A DNA stretch of 64,000 nt from Dipetalonema caudispina (GCA_013365325.1 JABVXV010000166.1:62001-126000); one strand, 5' to 3'. Shown: positions 1-13,777, numbered from the stretch's first letter. The notes: generated by a model from the letters alone, not told the origin. A program made the numbers and translations.

Positions 1-4
1 GCGT

Positions 5-3000
5 ATGTGGCTATCGAGGATCATTAAACGTTTTTATTTGACCACATCAAATTTTTTCAAATTTATAGCGCAATTTTTTATTTGCATCAAAAAGTTACAC
101 GAAAACAGCAAGGAGTACCTTATGGAGACGCGTAAGTGGACAGATTCGAAACTGCTTCCATCCCGGTGCAAGCAATTTAGTGCCGATGGCGGTGAGTTCT
201 TATGGCTCAATATAAAGTGGTGTAAAAAAGAAAGAAGTGGAGAAATTTTTTTGATTACTGAAGGAAATTTGAGCTGGGATAGAAAATTCTACTTTAATTG
301 TTTATAGAACCAAATTTTATTTTCGTAAATATATGGGTTGGAAATCTACAGACGTACTATTCTTATATGTTAGACATGTAAAAGTCTGCTGTGATGTTAG
401 GGTCGGAATATATTACCGATTTACCGAAATTATTTGTCGATTTACCGAAAGTATTTACCAATTTGTGCAGTTTTCCCTTGGCAAGCAAATATCGACAGCA
501 GAATTGGTGAAGACAATGTTACAGTCTGTTTGGCCAAAAGGGAATTGGAAAATCCGACGCCTTTATATCTATTCCATGGCACTTCTTATTGTGGCGAAGG
601 TAAGGAAATTACTCTAAGGGTTTTTTAACTTGATCAGTTTAGGGATTTGAAGTTTTATACTTCCAATTTATCATTAATTTACCAATAATTTCTATTTATC
701 CATTCCTACAGGTGCTCAACGTTTATGTACCGTTCCTGCTGAAGAATATAATTAATTATTACAACGAACTGGCACCTACCGATCTTCAGCTGTCAGGCGA
801 TAGTTATAGCAGCATTTTTGGAATTGCAGCTTTCTCAATTATTATAACTTGTGTGTTTTGTGTGGGATACTCTTAATAACTACTGGAAATTCTTTTTAAA
901 TTTCAAGGATTAGAAACATTGTTTAGATTAATCCGATGAAGAACAAGTTTTTGAGTCTGTGATAATCGGGTTGCAGATGTATTCAGATGAGTTTTTTGCA
1001 TAGATATAAATTGGTTTTCAATGCTAAAATCGATGCGCATTGCAGATGGTGCCGCACGTAGTGGTTCTGCTCTATTTAATGAGCTCCGGAATGCAATATT
1101 TGCACGTGTTGCACAGTATAGTATTCGTAGTATTGCGCGGCAAATTTTCCTTCACTTGCATTCGTTGGACTTGTCATTTCATCTAAGTCGTCAAACAGGC
1201 GGTTTATCGAAAGCAATAGACCGAGGTACTCGGGGTATGGCATTTGTGCAGAGCGCACTGGTCTTTAATGTGGTGCCTACGGCGATTGAAGTTGGCTTGG
1301 TGTCAGGATTGCTGGTAAGACAGTATTCGTTGAAGGAGTTTGAAATTTGATAACCTTCTCAGATTGTCATTACTTCCCTAACGTTTACTACGTTTACTGT
1401 TCTTTTTTTCCAGTACGTGAATTGTGGTCCATCATTTACATTTGCAACATTAGGTTGTCTTTCAACTTATACTATTGCGACGCTAGGAATCACCAAATGG
1501 AGGACTAAATTCCGGCATCAGATGAATCAAGCTGATAACGATGCAAGTAATCGTGCTATAGACTCGTTAATCAATTACGAAACTGTGAAGGTGATTCTGA
1601 ATTTTACAATAAATTTTGTATAACATCAATGAATTCTCGATTTTTAAGGATTAATAGAGCCAAATAAGTCCATCATTTCAGTATTTCAATAATGAAAGTT
1701 TTGAAGCGGATCGATACGATTTTTTGCTGAAGAAATATGAGATAGCAGCACTGAAGACAAGCACATCGTTGGCACTTTTAAATTTTGCACAAAATGCAAT
1801 ATTTAGCGGTGGTCTTGTAGCTGTCATGTGTTTAGCGGCAGCAGAAATTCAGGAAGGTATCGCTAGTCCAAAAAAAATTTTTCGATTTAAAAAATTCGGA
1901 TGTGGACGTTTTCATGTTAGTATTGCTAACTGTAATGGATATCACGATCAGGTGTTATACGTTTATCCGTAGAGTAATAATGTATTGTACAGATAATGTA
2001 TTTTGATTGCATCAAAACCAAAAACCGATTACAATAGCAACTAAATCAGCGTACTTCATACATTTTCATGCATTAAACGTATTAGAAAATGAACTCGTTG
2101 ATCTGTAGTAATTCTAAATAGTTAAAAATTTCGGATCAGTGGGAGAAATTCCAGGCAGAATGAGTGTTGGCGATCTTGTCCTTGCTAATACACTATTGTT
2201 TCAACTGTCAATGCCATTAAATTTCCTTGGTTCAGTTTATCGGGAAATAAAGCAAGGATTGGTAGATATGCAGCTTATGTTTTCATTACTGTACTTGAAG
2301 AGCAGTATAACTGTAAGTTTCTTTGAAAATGCATAACGTTATTTCTTTAAGATGTATATTATTGATTCATTCTACACCAGATTAAACAAACGGATTAGCT
2401 TTTTGTTTCGTTGCAGCAAGCTTTGCTCAATTCTGCTTATGCTGCATACAAATATTAGAATTTCAAACATGGCAACAGTTATTTTGATTTCCACTTGATT
2501 GAATACTGCATTTCAGGAGAAACCAAACGCGCCACCTTTGAAAGTTAATATGGGAGATTCATCCATATCGTTCAGGAATGTAACATTTGGTTATCTCCCG
2601 GGGCAGCACATATTGAAAGGCTTAAATTTGAATATTCCTTCTGGTAAAAAGGTGTGATTTATTTGACCAACATTTGATTTTTCTTATATAAATATTGAAT
2701 ATATAGAGAAATGCGATCAGTTTCTTATTGATCAATTTCCTTACTGCTGGTTTTTTTTCCACAGGTAGCTATAGTAGGTAGCAGTGGAAGCGGTAAATCA
2801 ACGATTGTTCGGCTTTTATATCGTTTATTTGATCCGCAAGATGGCGAAATTTGTATCAACGGTCAGAAAATTTGCGATGTCCAACTTGAAAGTTTGAGAA
2901 AAATGATTTCTGTCGTACCTCAGGTCAGATTTTATTCTCTTCGTAATTATCTGTAACATCAAAAATTGATGTGCTTACAGTTGTGCTGCATAGAGGAAAA

Positions 3001-4560
3001 TAAACTGAGGAAAGGTGTGAAGGTTTCTCGTGAAATTTTCCTGATAATTTATTGGAAGATTTAGACACAAAATTATTCTGGAAATTCCAGGATTCAGTTC
3101 TCTTCCATGATACCATATACTATAACATACAGTATGGAAATCCAGCTGCGTCGAAGGAAGAGGTAAATTACGTTTTTCTTTCTGTTCTTAAGATGATATT
3201 TCATCAGTTGAAATTCAAGTCTTATCTTTTCCTGATTTCAGGTTTTCTATGTGTCGAGGTTAGCAAATTTGCATGATTCGGTGATTCGATTTAAAAATGG
3301 CTACGATACAGTTGTCGGCGAAAGAGGTTTGAAGTTAAGTGGGGGAGAAAAACAACGGGTTGCAATTGCTCGAGCACTACTCAAAAATGCTCCTATTATA
3401 GGTAATAATTTGAGTTTAGTATTATTTGAAAATTTCTGAGTCTATATTTGAAATTAATATGTTATCACACATCTGCAACCTGCTAATATGGGCCTTTGAG
3501 TAGTGAAATGATGATAATTGGACCTGTAAAGATCTACGTGGATTTTCATAATGCAAAATTAGATCGTAAATAAAGTCCGAAGTTTGGTTTTTATAAGACT
3601 TAGCTTGTTTTTTTCCAAAAATTCACATTTTACTCTGTTTTAATAGTATGCTGCTTTCTCTGGCCCCTGCCACAGACGTGAGTGTCTTCAGTCTCGTAGA
3701 GCTGCCTTTGTAGTTTCTTATTTCTTCTTATGGGAAGAGGGCAGAGAAGGATTAACTAGTGGTTCAAGTCTTTATCTATTATTATCTGTTTTGGACACAT
3801 AGGCTCAATCCTTCATCATTTCATAAGTTCAATTCTTTATCGATCATCTCTTTATAATCATATGGCAAAAATTACAGTTTATGACGAAGCAACTTCATCG
3901 TTGGATGCGTTGACGGAAGAAAATATTATGAGTTCTATGCGAAATGCCGTGCAGCAACGTACATCATTGTTCATTGCACATCGTTTAGCTACAATTATCG
4001 ACGCTGACATCATCTATGTGCTGGAAAATGGAAAAGTAATCTTTTTTATTTCGTGAAATATCTTTCCCATTTTAATCTGTTTTATAAACTACAAAACTGT
4101 TTTCCAGACTATTACCTTGGGAAATCACAGTAGTCGTTCTCTGTATACTTGTTAAAGTAAGTAAATGCTTTCATGATTGTGCTTATTAAACTAAGCGAAC
4201 GATTTCATATTTTGTCGCATTGACCAAGTAGTGGTAGTATTGAAGTTCGAAATAGTAGCGAGGGAACTCAGTTTTAAAATATTTTAATATAAAATACAAT
4301 GGAAGAGATTATTTGAATATTTCTGGATGAAAACAGCTGATTTATTTTAGGTGATTGAAAGTGGATCTCACAGCGAATTACTTGCAAAATCTGATAGCCG
4401 TTATTCCGATCTCTGGAATTCACAACATAAATATTCTGAAATAGTACGACCGAAACAACCAACCTTTCATAAGCAGGGGTCGGGACATTTGCATTTAGGA
4501 TCTCTCGGTAATCATCGTGATGATGGCTGCTGTAGGTCGGGTGGCGGTTGTAAACGTTGA
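5..4560 (+). CDS. abcb7: ABCB7/Atm1-type mitochondrial ABC half-transporter
   Basis: Inner-membrane half-transporter of mitochondria; the family homodimerises and exports a glutathione-linked sulfur or Fe-S compound needed for cytosolic Fe-S assembly. Exons with agreeing phases: 5-191, 502-599, 712-850, 1046-1314, 1414-1590, 1682-1856, 2140-2312, 2517-2651, 2765-2923, 3091-3162, 3242-3401, 3878-4035, 4351-4560, giving 703 residues (human ABCB7 is about 750). The N-terminal exon is basic and hydroxylated, like a presequence ([15 protein letters not shown]). The membrane domain carries the family blocks [27 protein letters not shown] and NYETVKYFNNE. The nucleotide-binding domain has Walker A GSSGSGKS (about 456-463), signature LSGGE (560-564), Walker B ending VYDE (582-585) and the H-loop His (about 616). 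The tail is Cys/Gly-rich ([10 protein letters not shown]). Exon 1 is the weakest part: the next acceptor could be 499 or 502, and an earlier exon could lie left of the window. Identity is very secure. Confidence 0.95.
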
Positions 4561-6903
4561 AATGTTTAAAAACTTGATTATTGTTGCTGGTTTTTCTTCC
4601 TGAGCGCAGTGCGGCCGGGTGAATACGATCAATTTTTTTAATTTTTTTAAAAATATTTTTTGGGATTTATAGTGAAATTTTAAGAGTTAGTAAGGAGCTT
4701 TAACCAAAATTTTCGAAGGTGTTTTGATTCGACTTTTGTTTCATAACTATGTTTAATCTTTAATTCATGGTTCATTTTGAACTACTAAGGATGGGAGTTA
4801 AAAAACACTACTTTATTTATCGTTCTGGCAATAGGTAGATGTGTGCATTGTTTTATAGTAGTATGAGAAGGGAAGAAAGATATTTCCATTCCACAGAAAA
4901 AGTGATACATTTACATGAGAAAGTAGCAGGCCCTCGATGAAGAGATTTCTTTATAGCGGGACTGCGAATTTTTCAATTGTTCAGCTTAACATAGCTTCAA
5001 ATTTGCATCCAGTTCTTGTATTCTATAAGTCCGTATGGGTGAATTTTAATTTAATTTTCTATTTTACAATATTTTCATATAAAACTGTCCACCTATTTGT
5101 AGAGCATATTAACCTCTCTTCCGGACATTTTTGTTCTTTTTTCTGTTACTTCAAACATACTTCGTTGGATTTTTTGAAAAAACAACTTTTGTGCTTAGAC
5201 CTCTAACCTCTTCGTTTTAAACATTTTTTACTTTGCTTTATTTTGTAAAAACACCAAAACAACTCTAGTGGGGAATTTTTATGCCCTTCAATACTAAAAA
5301 GTGATTTAAAATGCTAATAGTCAAATTTGTTGTAATTTGCTTAACTATCATAATATTTCGCAGTGATCACTACTGAATTTGTGGATAAACGGGTTTTATG
5401 TTCTCAGAATGTGAAAAGATTTGAGTTAATTTCCCGAAGTCGGTTTAGAAAAAAGAATAGAACACTTAGAAAAAGTTGCTAAAGAAGTGCTGAGAGGAAT
5501 AGGATTGAAGATTCAGAAGAGGAATAGAATATTCAAAAAAATCCAAAAGTTTAGAATTCAAATATTAAGAAGACCCGAAACTCAAACTCCATCCAACTGG
5601 TTATTTTTTAGCACATTTTTTCATTTCTCTCAGGTGAATGCCACGAGTGGAAAGGAAGTGATATGTAAGAAAGTATATGTTCTTATTGTCACAGAAGCAG
5701 TGATCACCTACTACTTCACTTCTTTCGTCTGCTGCTTTGTTTTAGAATAAATAATAGTCATTAATGTATATTTGTATCTGTATATTACCAATTCTGTAAG
5801 TTTTCTCATATGTGGAAAAATCCAAAAATTTCCACACTAAAATAGGAAGTTCTGGAATTCCCATAAAGTAGTGAGTTTCGGAAATTTTTTGCATCAAATC
5901 AGAAAATCTGGAAAATTTGTTGGCGAAATGTGAATTACTCAAGATTTTAAATCGAATTAAGAAAGTTGTGTAATTCTGTGTCAATAGATGAAAGGTTTTA
6001 ATTAAGCAGTTTGGAAAACGGCTTTCTATATTTTAGTTCTTGTGAAGTGAAAGGACAGATTTCGAAAATTGTGACTGATATTAGTAAGGGAATCTTGGAG
6101 CAGAATCGGAATCGTGTATTAGCTGTCAAAGATGATTTGAGGAGTTATTCCTTATAAAATTTGATCGTCATTATTTTTTGTCAAACATGAAATGCAGTCT
6201 TCGACTTTTATGTTTTAATTCTCTTATATTTTCTGTTATTTTTTCTCAAAATTAATTAAAGTATTTGATCTAGAGAATCTGCAGATATTTGATAGTGCCT
6301 ACTCTTCAAGCGTCATAACGGTATTCTTGTGAATTACTTGTAAAATTTCACAAATTTTTTGCCCGTAAAACGCATTTTGAACAGTTCCACGAATTTTTTA
6401 TTTAAACCCGTTGTACTGAGCCGTTTGTTTGAATTATGTGTCTTTAATATAGTTTCTAATGGATTTAGATCTGTTTTTATTGAAATTTATCAAGCGCTAT
6501 AAAAAAAAATCTACAGCGATATTTGTTTTGTATTATTAGTTGTTCAGGCGGAAATTCTGCAATCTTTGTATTCAAGAAACTGATTATTACGGATAGAATT
6601 CCCTTCAAAGAAAAAATGGTATCTAGATAAAAGTCACCGAGATTTTCTAGAGGGCTTGTACTGTTCACTTTAACTCTCCCAGATCGATGCCAGAAGCAGT
6701 GATGTTAAATGTCAGTTAGTTTGTGAGCATTTCAACTGGTCATATCAGTAACATGTAGGTAATAACTTGAATAATAATTCGACAACATAGGTAATAATCT
6801 TGATAAGTTATGCTTTCATCATATTAATTCTTCCTGTGGAGAAGGAATTGCTTACAAACTTACTGATTCAGGAATTTGAGCTGGGAATATAAATTTATTA
6901 ATT
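4561..6903. other. intergenic spacer between abcb7 and the TMEM50 gene
   Basis: AT-rich spacer of about 2.3 kb. I see no exon with coding character on either strand. The short open frames here lack family motifs and supporting splice signals. The first AATAAA downstream of the abcb7 stop is at about 5746, so the poly(A) site cannot be fixed. The distance to the next same-strand gene argues against a nematode operon. Confidence 0.6.
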
Positions 6904-6905
6904 AG
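6904..6905 (+). promoter_or_regulatory. possible spliced-leader acceptor for the TMEM50 mRNA
   Basis: An AG preceded by AT-rich sequence (TTATTAATTAG) lies 11 bases before the start codon at 6917, a usual distance for nematode trans-splicing. There is no coding exon upstream that would use it for cis-splicing. This is inferred from position only. Confidence 0.35.
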
Positions 6906-6916
6906 CGTCCGCGAAA

Positions 6917-8353
6917 ATGTCCGGGTGCTTGGATCAGTTCAACTATAATTGTGACATCGACTGGGATTCGAAACGAAATGCTATTGCATCGTGTATTTCA
7001 TCGGCTATGGTAAGAGATTCCTTATTTGCTTTTTCTTTATATTAGAGAATAGTTAAGGTTAGGATGCCAACGCTAATCAGAATAATAAAGAAACGTTCAT
7101 TCAACTAATATGGTTAGTTGAAAATTAGTCTTCTATGTTTAACCTTTGTGATTAATCTGACTTCGGTCTCATGTTTGCATTACTGTGAATATCTGTAATG
7201 TTCGAAGGCTTGTTTGAGTCATATAGTTATTTAATCAGTTGCTTAATTTCATCTTGGATAAATATCACTCCCATTCGGATTCCTCTACATTGTTAAATTT
7301 TCTAGTTCTTCATTGGGTGGTGGCTGCTGATCGATACGGCAGCAATTTATACTGCGATTGGTCAATGGAACAATGTTTATATCATCGTTACTGTTTGTGG
7401 AACCATTGCGATGTTCATGTAAGCTTAGATTTTATAAAAGATCGTCAAGAATATTTGATTCTAGTTCCTTTTTTTGTTTTCTAACTGTACCTCTAAACAT
7501 CTATATTTGATATTCATAATTTATGGCAGTTATTTTCAATATAATAGCACAAATCGTTCATTGTGGAGAAATAGTAATGTCTTAATTGTTATCGAGTTGT
7601 AGGGTGAATGCTGTTTCAAATAGCCAAGTTCGGGGAGAATCTATGAACGAAAATATTTTGGGTACCAAAGGTTAGATTTTCGAATGCAGTCGTGTTTTTC
7701 AACAATTTTGATTGTTTCTCACTTCTTTTTTCAAATAAGGACTTTACGAAAAATAGCATCTGGTTGCTGTACGTATGCAGTTTTTGCTAAGTCTGCTAAT
7801 CCTTATAAGTTGAGCATATTTTCCATCTTTATAATCCCACTTAAGTTTCCATTACTTTACTGCAGGATCAAGAAGATGCTATAATCATACAACTTAGTAG
7901 CATATTTCGAAATCCAGCCTTTAATTCTATAATAATTGTCATCGCATTTATTGTATTATGTATAATTCTTCTTTATTATAGCAGTCCCATGTGTATTTAT
8001 AGTTATATCCTGCTACGTTGTCGTAATATTGATTGGCTATAGTTGTGTCATACTTAACTGGATGGTACTATGTTTACTGTTAATAATACCGTGTTATATA
8101 TTGAACATTTTACATGCGGTTTTTTTTGGATAATATAAATCAACTTTCAGGATCTCGTTTATGGCTGATGCTCGGTTTTGTACTTTCATTTGCATCGCTA
8201 GTTGCCGCTTTATGGATTATGTTTGCGGATTATGTATTGGTAACTGGTGATCATCCGATATGGCCCGGAGTTGCACTCTTCCTTCACAATTTTTTGATTT
8301 TCATCTCTTCACTTGTCTATAAATTTGGTCGAACTGAAGAACTATGGGGATAA
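6917..8353 (+). CDS. tmem50: TMEM50 family (UPF0220) four-helix membrane protein
   Basis: Homologue of human TMEM50A/B; yeast Vps68 belongs to the same family. Exons 6917-7009, 7306-7418, 7603-7670 and 8151-8353 agree in phase (0, 2, 1) and give 158 residues, the usual family length of about 157. Family landmarks in order: the N-terminal MSG start, IDW...KRNAIAS, the first helix beginning FFIGWWLLID, the conserved VNAVSNSQVRGES loop, the LWLMLGFVLSFASLVAALWI helix, and the C-terminal VYKFGRTEELW. It is predicted to span endomembranes four times; the molecular role is poorly defined in any species. The start is chosen because MSG is the conserved family N-terminus. An AATAAA signal is at about 8890. 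Nothing is unusual about the gene. Confidence 0.95.
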
Positions 8354-10497
8354 TGGTTGACTATCAAACTTACAAAGGACTGTAGCTTTTAGCCCGAACA
8401 GTTGTGGAGTCAGTAGTTGACTGCCAATTATGTATAATACCGAATGCAAATTGTATGCAGTTCCACTCTTTTTTCTTTCACACATGGAGGATTAAACGAG
8501 ATGATTTAAAAATGAAACAATTTTAAGTCGTAAGATTAACCCGAGCTTTTCATTAATTTTTCTTCTGAAATTAGAGTAATTCTTCGTAATTATCCATTTT
8601 ATTTCTTGTTGAAGCTACTCATCTTTCTTTAGAAGGAATTTCTTAAAAATGAAGCGGCTTTTAGAATTCAAGAAAAAGTAAAGAGAGAAATATATGGAAA
8701 CGCTGTAAAAGTAACCTTCAAGGATGCCCTTAAATCTTAGAAAACTGCCGGTCAATCTAATCTTCACTAACTTTACATGTCCATATACCGATTCATGTAC
8801 GCATTTTATAATTTCCTTTTCTCGTATTCGCTTATCTTAAATAGTGAAATACGGTTGCTGCTGATGGCTTTGATATAACAGTTCCTAGAAATAAACTTAA
8901 TTCCATACGGACTATCCTTTCCTTGCCTCTATATCCATTGCTTTCAGTCCCATTTTCTGCCGTCATTTTTGTAAAAAAAAGATTAACGAACTAAATGTAA
9001 TAAGACATATAAAGAAATGGATAAATTATTTTCATTAAGGAAATATTATTTTTCATAAGTGAAGCTTTGGGAGATAAATGAAAACTGAAAATTTCACAAC
9101 TTTTATCACTATGAGTAAAATAACACTGATCAGAATGTAAAAGCTAACACATTTTTCAAAGATAAATAAAAGACACATTGAAGTAGATAGAAACTATCAC
9201 TTGTATAATTTTTACAATATTTTCTAGTATAATGATTCAGGCACAATATTATTCAAGAAGATAATTGCGGAAAAACAGATAAGTTAGTACATTCATGCCA
9301 ATACTTCTGATTATATTGGCAAAATTTACAGAATCAAAAGAACAAGCGATAAGCACTGTTTTTTTCTGGGGAATAAAAGTGACTCAATAAGAATACTAAA
9401 AGCACAGAAGTGATAGATATCCCTGCGTTCCTAAATCTCAAACACCGAGGAGTGCTCGAAGTAAGTGACCAGAGTGATCCATGATGTTGGACAAATAATT
9501 AGGATGATACTGCACAGGAAAAACGAAAGGAGAAATTTCGAGTGTCCGGATTATGTCGTCTTGTGAAAAGTGTGTGAAACAGGCAGAATATCGAATAGCT
9601 GCAACTTGAATGAGTGAAAAGAAACGGAACTTGATGAATGGAACAAGATACCCCATTTATATCGTATAAGCTGAAGTATCCAAGATATGGAATAAAAGTA
9701 GTACTGAGAACCTACAAATAACATGACATGACACCTAAAGTTCGAAGAATTGGTAAAGGGGACATACATATGAGCATATGCGTGAACAATCAAAATAAAA
9801 ATTTGATTTCAAGGAAAAGTAAGCTTCGAATAAAAGCAAAAAAAAAAAAAAAAAAACCACCAGAAGGTATACCTAAAGTATCACGACGTGGTATTCTGAT
9901 CTATAAAAAATACTGTTACGTAGAACACATCATTCTAATCGGTTCTTCCAAAAGTCGCCCAAAGCAAAGCTGTCATCTTACCAACAGAAGATATCCTACA
10001 ACTCTACTGAGTGAAGAGAGAGTCATAGTGAACTAAAGGAAAAATCCTATAAATCATTTAATGAACTTTTTATGTACATACGAAAACTTACTATACCTGT
10101 TTAAAATCAGTTAAAAACATGAAGAAAATAAAAATGGTTTATTTTGAGAGTTTGATCCTTGTTTATTATGATTAGTCCTCACTCCACTACTTGATCACAG
10201 CACTACTACAACTGCACTTTGCTCATACAAACAAATGATTTCATATAAAAAAACTGTAGATTAATGAGAAAGAATGCATTCAATCAGATGCAGGAAGATT
10301 ATTCATTGCGTTTTATCAATCATTTCATATTGCTAAAATAATTTAAAATTCATTTCTGGATTTGAATGAGTCGATGCTGTCAAAGAAATGAGAATGATGC
10401 AGTGAATCGCCTGACAAACTCCCTACCAAAATGAACTAAATGAACAACGAAAAAAAAAAAGAATGCACGATGTTAGACTTGTTTTATTTTTCTCTTA
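8354..10497. other. intergenic region between convergent genes
   Basis: This is the shared 3' flank of the plus-strand TMEM50 gene and the minus-strand membrane-protein gene. It is AT-rich with short A-runs (for example 9840-9856). The open frames at 9438-9793 (minus) and 9728-10036 (plus) overlap each other, have no recognisable motif and no supported splicing, so I do not call them genes. Confidence 0.55.
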
Positions 10498-11892
10498 TTA
10501 TTCATTCTCCGAAGACATTGTAATTGGACTTGCTGGTGTATTGTGGATCGCCATATTTCGATGTCTGAGCCGAGAATCATGAAAGCACAGGTAATTGTAA
10601 CCTCGTGACAGCAGGACCAAACTCATCCCTACCCCAATCAATGATTTCATCCATACTTTAAGCCTAAAATTAAATCGTACTACTACATCACCAAAATTGT
10701 ATTGTTATTCAATCCAGCACATCACTGATAGCTATATAGCTACGTTTAAGCAATCGACTGCACAACCATTCTGCATACTTCGTCAGTAATTTAAAGAACA
10801 AGTCTGGGGTATTGTAAATTAGCAAACTTAAATAGTAAACAGTACTCGCTAATTAACCTTTCCCTTCAAAGAATTGAGAGAAGAATCTAAGCTGCCTATC
10901 CTATGGCAATCATAAAAGACATTGTTCCAGTACGTCTGAAGTCATACTAACACTATTTTCTGTTCTTTAGTGAGAAATAATCTTTGCAACCACTGCACTG
11001 GAAATTGCGACATAATGAGTTCTTAATTAACAAAAGAAACAAGCATTCTTCAGTCAAATCTCTTATTTATTGATTTTTACGAGAAAAGAAGCATAACTTA
11101 CGTGTTCGGTAAAATGTCTTTGAGGAAAATAACGGCAAACAACGACCCATATGTAAACATGACAGCTGCGAATACGCTGTATTCAACACGTTTCCAACGA
11201 CCCAAACGATTCATATGAGGTCGAAAATAGACCGCAAAGCCAGGACCGAGTGTAGCCGTACAGAGTATTGAAAATTCTGCAGCTAAATCATGAACTCCAA
11301 AGTATCTAAAACGAGAAAGAAAGAATTAATGTTGGGACCACCACAGCTTGGCTTTTAAAAACTATGTGCACGACAGTAAGCTATTCAACTAAAAGTTATG
11401 GATTATACCATTTCAACAAAAATCATACTTGTTAAATGAGTTTCCATCTAACGTCCACATCCGAAATATATCTCTGCTGTTCAACACGTCTTATACAAAT
11501 AATCTTTATGATTTTATGCAATTTGAAATATTAGTTTAGGTTTCATTTGCTAAGTAGCTTGTAAAACTTCAAAATATAGTCAACTTTTATTTCAACAAGC
11601 ATTTCTTTCTGCAGCTGCTGCACTACCATATTTGCTTAGAAACAGTGACACATAATATAAAATAGTAGAGTAATATATAATAAATAACTGATCAACTAAT
11701 AACTTTCTTATTCACTTATGTGGAAAAATAAAGAAACCTGGAAAGTAAATCTGGTGAGAGAATGTGCATAGAGTATAGTGAATGGCTCAATGCCCCGACC
11801 ATTGGTATATAATGTGCAAAGGTTGTCCGAGTCGTTAACCGTGGAAATAAGAAACGCTTCCATTCGTTAATTTGTTGATAAATGTCTAACAT
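10498..11892 (-). CDS. unrecognised small multi-pass membrane protein
   Basis: I do not recognise the family. Three exons read on the minus strand, 11892-11738, 11305-11102 and 10663-10498, with matching phases (2 then 2) and good GT-AG borders, giving 174 residues. Hydrophobic segments lie at about 60-79 (starting AAEFSILCTATLGPGFAVYF), 94-113 and 123-138, with a weaker one at 25-45, so three or four membrane spans are likely. The N-terminal 22 residues are polar (MLDIYQQINEWKRF) and the last 30 are polar and Ser/Asn-rich (tail ending MSSENE). A poly(A) signal on the minus strand lies about 10 bases past the stop (10483-10488). The ATG is chosen because it sits two bases after an AG acceptor typical of trans-splicing; an upstream coding exon cannot be fully excluded. 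Confidence 0.78.
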
Positions 11893-11894
11893 TT

Positions 11895-11896
11895 CT
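11895..11896 (-). promoter_or_regulatory. possible spliced-leader acceptor
   Basis: On the minus strand the sequence TTTCTTGTTATAG is followed by AA and then the start codon of the membrane-protein gene. An acceptor two bases before the ATG is typical of SL1 trans-splicing. It could instead be a cis acceptor for an unseen upstream exon. Confidence 0.4.
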
Positions 11897-13267
11897 ATAA
11901 CAAGAAATTAATTTCTAATTCAAGTAGAATTTTAAGTTCGAACATATTTCTATTTAGACAAACAACAATATTAAATCAATGTAAATTTTAAATACAAATA
12001 TATCCTTCTAGTAAGAATAAATAAACTAGAACTTCAATTCGAATTAAAAACCAAAATATATTTTCGTTCCAAAGAAAAATACGTAGGTAACTTAATTCAA
12101 AATTTAAAACCCGAAATATCTTCTTCACAAAAAAAAATCGACAATTAAGTTCGAATAAATTTTCCTTCAGGTATAAAGTGAACTGGAAATCCGTCCCAAA
12201 TTTTAAATTCATTGATTTGATTCTAATTTTAATTTCAAACGCTTCTTTCATGAAAGAGAAAATAAATGGATAATTGAATCAAAATTTAAATAAGCACGAG
12301 AAAGATAGGTGTTAAATTTGCACTTAAAATTCAAATACACCTCCCACCTCCAAGAAGAAACACCAAGACAGAACCTCAAACATGCCGAGTAAATCCAATT
12401 CGCTTGTCTAACATGCGGCAACATGTGTGGCGTTAAATTTTGATCTGGGACGAAAGAATTGCGTAGCGTCATATACTTAATAATTGGAGGGAAGTACAGA
12501 ATATTGATAGCGAGAAGTATCTATTGATGGAACGTTATACGAATTGCTTCCTGTTAAATTATAAAGGGTCGGAGATTATTTGGAAAGAATATAATGGCTT
12601 TTTCAAAGTGAAAAGAATATGATCTTTGAAAATTTTAAGCAACAAATTTTGTTAAATATTAAAAAATGATTCATAAAATCGTAATTTTGTCTGCCTTAAA
12701 AATAAATCCAAAAAAGGTTCAATGAGGAATAAGATGAAAGCATGAGAAATTTACCGTGCTTTTATACTATATTGTTTTTCTTAAATAACTGAATTCATCC
12801 ATCGTTTAAGGCTCTGTTTAGTGATTAAAACTATGACAACTGGAAGAGATAAATGTTTTCTAAAATTACGAACAGGAAAATATCTTTTCCGTGTACATTC
12901 TGGAAAAAAATCTTCAGTTATATTTATTATTAATATTAACAAATATCAATAGATACAAGTTTGGATTTCCTCCTCATTCTTCCTGTTTAATTTTTCACTA
13001 GAAAAACAATCAGCGTTACATGGAAAATGTCTGATTCGATCTATTCATCAGTACAGTAACGATGACTATCGGTTACCGATTGATAAGGACTAATAATAAA
13101 AGGAAATGCTAGGATCTGTAGATTTTTTTCAATACCCACAATAGTGGATAGATTTGTTTCCGTACCCACAGTGTGAGCAAGGATATGTATCCTTCTGCCA
13201 TCCGTTTTATTTTTTAATTTCCTTTAAACTTTTTCATGAAATTAGTGATTTCTATCATTTTGGGACT

Positions 13268-13430
13268 ATCAATATCAATATCAACAGCAGAAACAGTTGA
13301 CTATTATTATCAAATTCTAAATTTCAATATCAATATTAACAGCAGAAACAGTTGATTATTATTATCAAATTCTAAATTTCAATATCAACAGCAGAAACAG
13401 TTGACTATTATTATCAAATTCTAAATTTAC
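13268..13430. repeat. three-copy minisatellite, unit 49-55 bp
   Basis: The block AACAGCAGAAACAGTTGA followed by an ATTATTATCAAATTC tail starts at 13283, 13338 and 13387. The spacing differs because a CAATAT spacer is duplicated in the first interval. Copies differ by only one or two substitutions. Confidence 0.9.
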
Positions 13431-13738
13431 AAAATTTACAGAGAAAATTTTTGCTGTTAAGCGAAAAAGTAATTTTCGATATCTTATTACTAGTTTCATC
13501 TATAACATTACAAGCTATTATTATCAAATTCTTGATAACAAAAACGTATAGTTGGTATCAATTAGAAAAACTGAAAAAAAGTGGAATTTCATTGTACCGA
13601 CAATGCCTATAGTGTATTGTATATGCATCATATACAGTATGAAACGATGTATAAGATATCATTTGAAGTTTAGATTACAAGACCGCTACAAATTTACGAC
13701 TACATGCAAATTATCAGACATGCAATAGAAATACAGAT

Positions 13739-13740
<2 letters not shown>

Positions 13741-13777
<37 letters not shown>
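13741..13777. repeat. (CA)n microsatellite
   Basis: Uninterrupted CA dinucleotide run of about 18 units. Confidence 0.97.

Noticed and set aside
3640..3760. GC-richer patch in the long abcb7 intron that might be an RNA gene
   Set aside because: No cloverleaf or conserved tRNA boxes; no stable paired arms seen.
12248..12472. Minus-strand 74-codon frame upstream of the membrane-protein gene
   Set aside because: No phase-compatible donor joins it to the gene; the downstream ATG already has a trans-splice-like acceptor.
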